A stretch of DNA of 41,888 bases from an uncultured Bacilli bacterium (GTDB lineage Bacteria > Bacillota_I > Bacilli_A > RF39 > UBA660): assembly GCA_947628485.1 (NCBI GenBank), contig CANRAA010000003.1, positions 1 to 41,888 on the forward strand. Reading direction: 5' to 3'. How positions within the stretch are numbered: position 1 is the first letter of the stretch; the number at the start of each line of letters is the position of its first letter. The translations under genes and the position numbers were made by a program. A model generated the notes under the pieces. The model did no database searches, was not told the origin of the DNA, and saw only the letters and a program-made list of their open reading frames with translations. Positions 41,477-41,888 of this stretch are shown here, piece by piece.

Positions 41477-41545
41477 ATGGATGAAAGAGCAACTAAAAAG
41501 GTGGTAATTGATGCTGGACATGGAGGTATCGGTTTAGCCCAATAA
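41477..41545 (+). pseudogene. N-acetylmuramoyl-L-alanine amidase (Amidase_3-like) N-terminal fragment
   Basis: MDERATKKVVIDAGHGGIGLAQ*; VVIDAGHGG is the family signature but the ORF stops at once. Confidence 0.65.
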
Positions 41546-41647
41546 AATTATAGAATGACTATAAATGCTGGTAAATACAAGAGTTTAAGGTACTTGATAA
41601 AAGTATCTTTTATTATAATTAAATTCGATTAGCGCGCTAAAAATAAG

Positions 41648-41688
41648 CACAAACATCGGTAATTGGTTGTTAATTACCGATGTTTGTG
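41648..41688. promoter_or_regulatory. Perfect 17-bp inverted repeat upstream of the AbiEi-like gene (candidate operator)
   Basis: CACAAACATCGGTAATT-GGTTGTT-AATTACCGATGTTTGTG. Confidence 0.75.
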
Positions 41689-41717
41689 ATAAAATTGTAA
41701 TATGAGGAAGTGATAAT

Positions 41718-41888
41718 ATGCTTTATTCTTATAAAGAACTTTTAAAAATTGAAAAAAGCAGATATAATATCGAAAAAAAATTAAAAAAGAAAGAAATATT
41801 TAAAGTTGAAAATGGTATTTATTCAACAAAAGAAATAGTCAATCCAACTCTCATATATGCTAAAAAATATCCGAATGCTATTGTAACA
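41718..41888 (+). CDS. AbiEi-like type IV antitoxin / predicted regulator in viral defence system (truncated by window end)
   Basis: MLYSYKELLKIEKSRYNIEKKLKKKEIFKVENGIYSTKEIVNPTLIYAKKYPNAIVT: N-terminal wHTH pattern of AbiEi. Confidence 0.65.
   Translation, partial: MLYSYKELLKIEKSRYNIEKKLKKKEIFKVENGIYSTKEIVNPTLIYAKKYPNAIVT

Noticed and set aside
1-41888. CRISPR array or prophage
   Set aside because: No regularly spaced direct repeats and no capsid, terminase or integrase genes seen.

Overview
AT-rich (low-GC Bacillota/Mollicutes-like) chromosomal window using the standard bacterial code. Housekeeping genes recognised: ABC-F ATPase, a split 2-hydroxyacyl-CoA dehydratase/activase trio, UvrA, Lgt, a thioredoxin-reductase-like protein, a GT28 glycolipid glycosyltransferase and tRNA-His. 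Accessory material: (i) a radical SAM gene 1 nt upstream of a bacterial homologue of the phage thymine-hypermodification helical family (HMUDK_hel/aGPT-Pplase-like); (ii) two dCTP-deaminase/dUTPase-fold genes encoding three domains whose active-site motifs look split between domains, preceded by a decayed partial duplicate around an inserted MFS gene; (iii) two operons of membrane-anchored surface proteins (20.4-22.3 kb and 26.9-29.7 kb). Three of these proteins carry an abruptly GC-rich, adenine-depleted variable segment near the C-terminus that resembles diversity-generating-retroelement (DGR) target regions, one is broken at a G9 tract (likely phase variation), and the first operon has a twin-palindrome operator next to an XRE repressor; (iv) a LigD-like phosphoesterase-polymerase lacking a ligase domain; (v) a defence island at 33.7-41.9 kb: TnpB remnant, type I R-M (hsdM, hsdS, frameshifted hsdR), Fic protein, amidase fragment and the start of an AbiEi-like gene. 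The best candidate for an undescribed system is the phase-variable, DGR-like surface-protein array. No reverse transcriptase or template repeat was found in the window. All calls come from reading the sequence and ORF translations; no searches were run.
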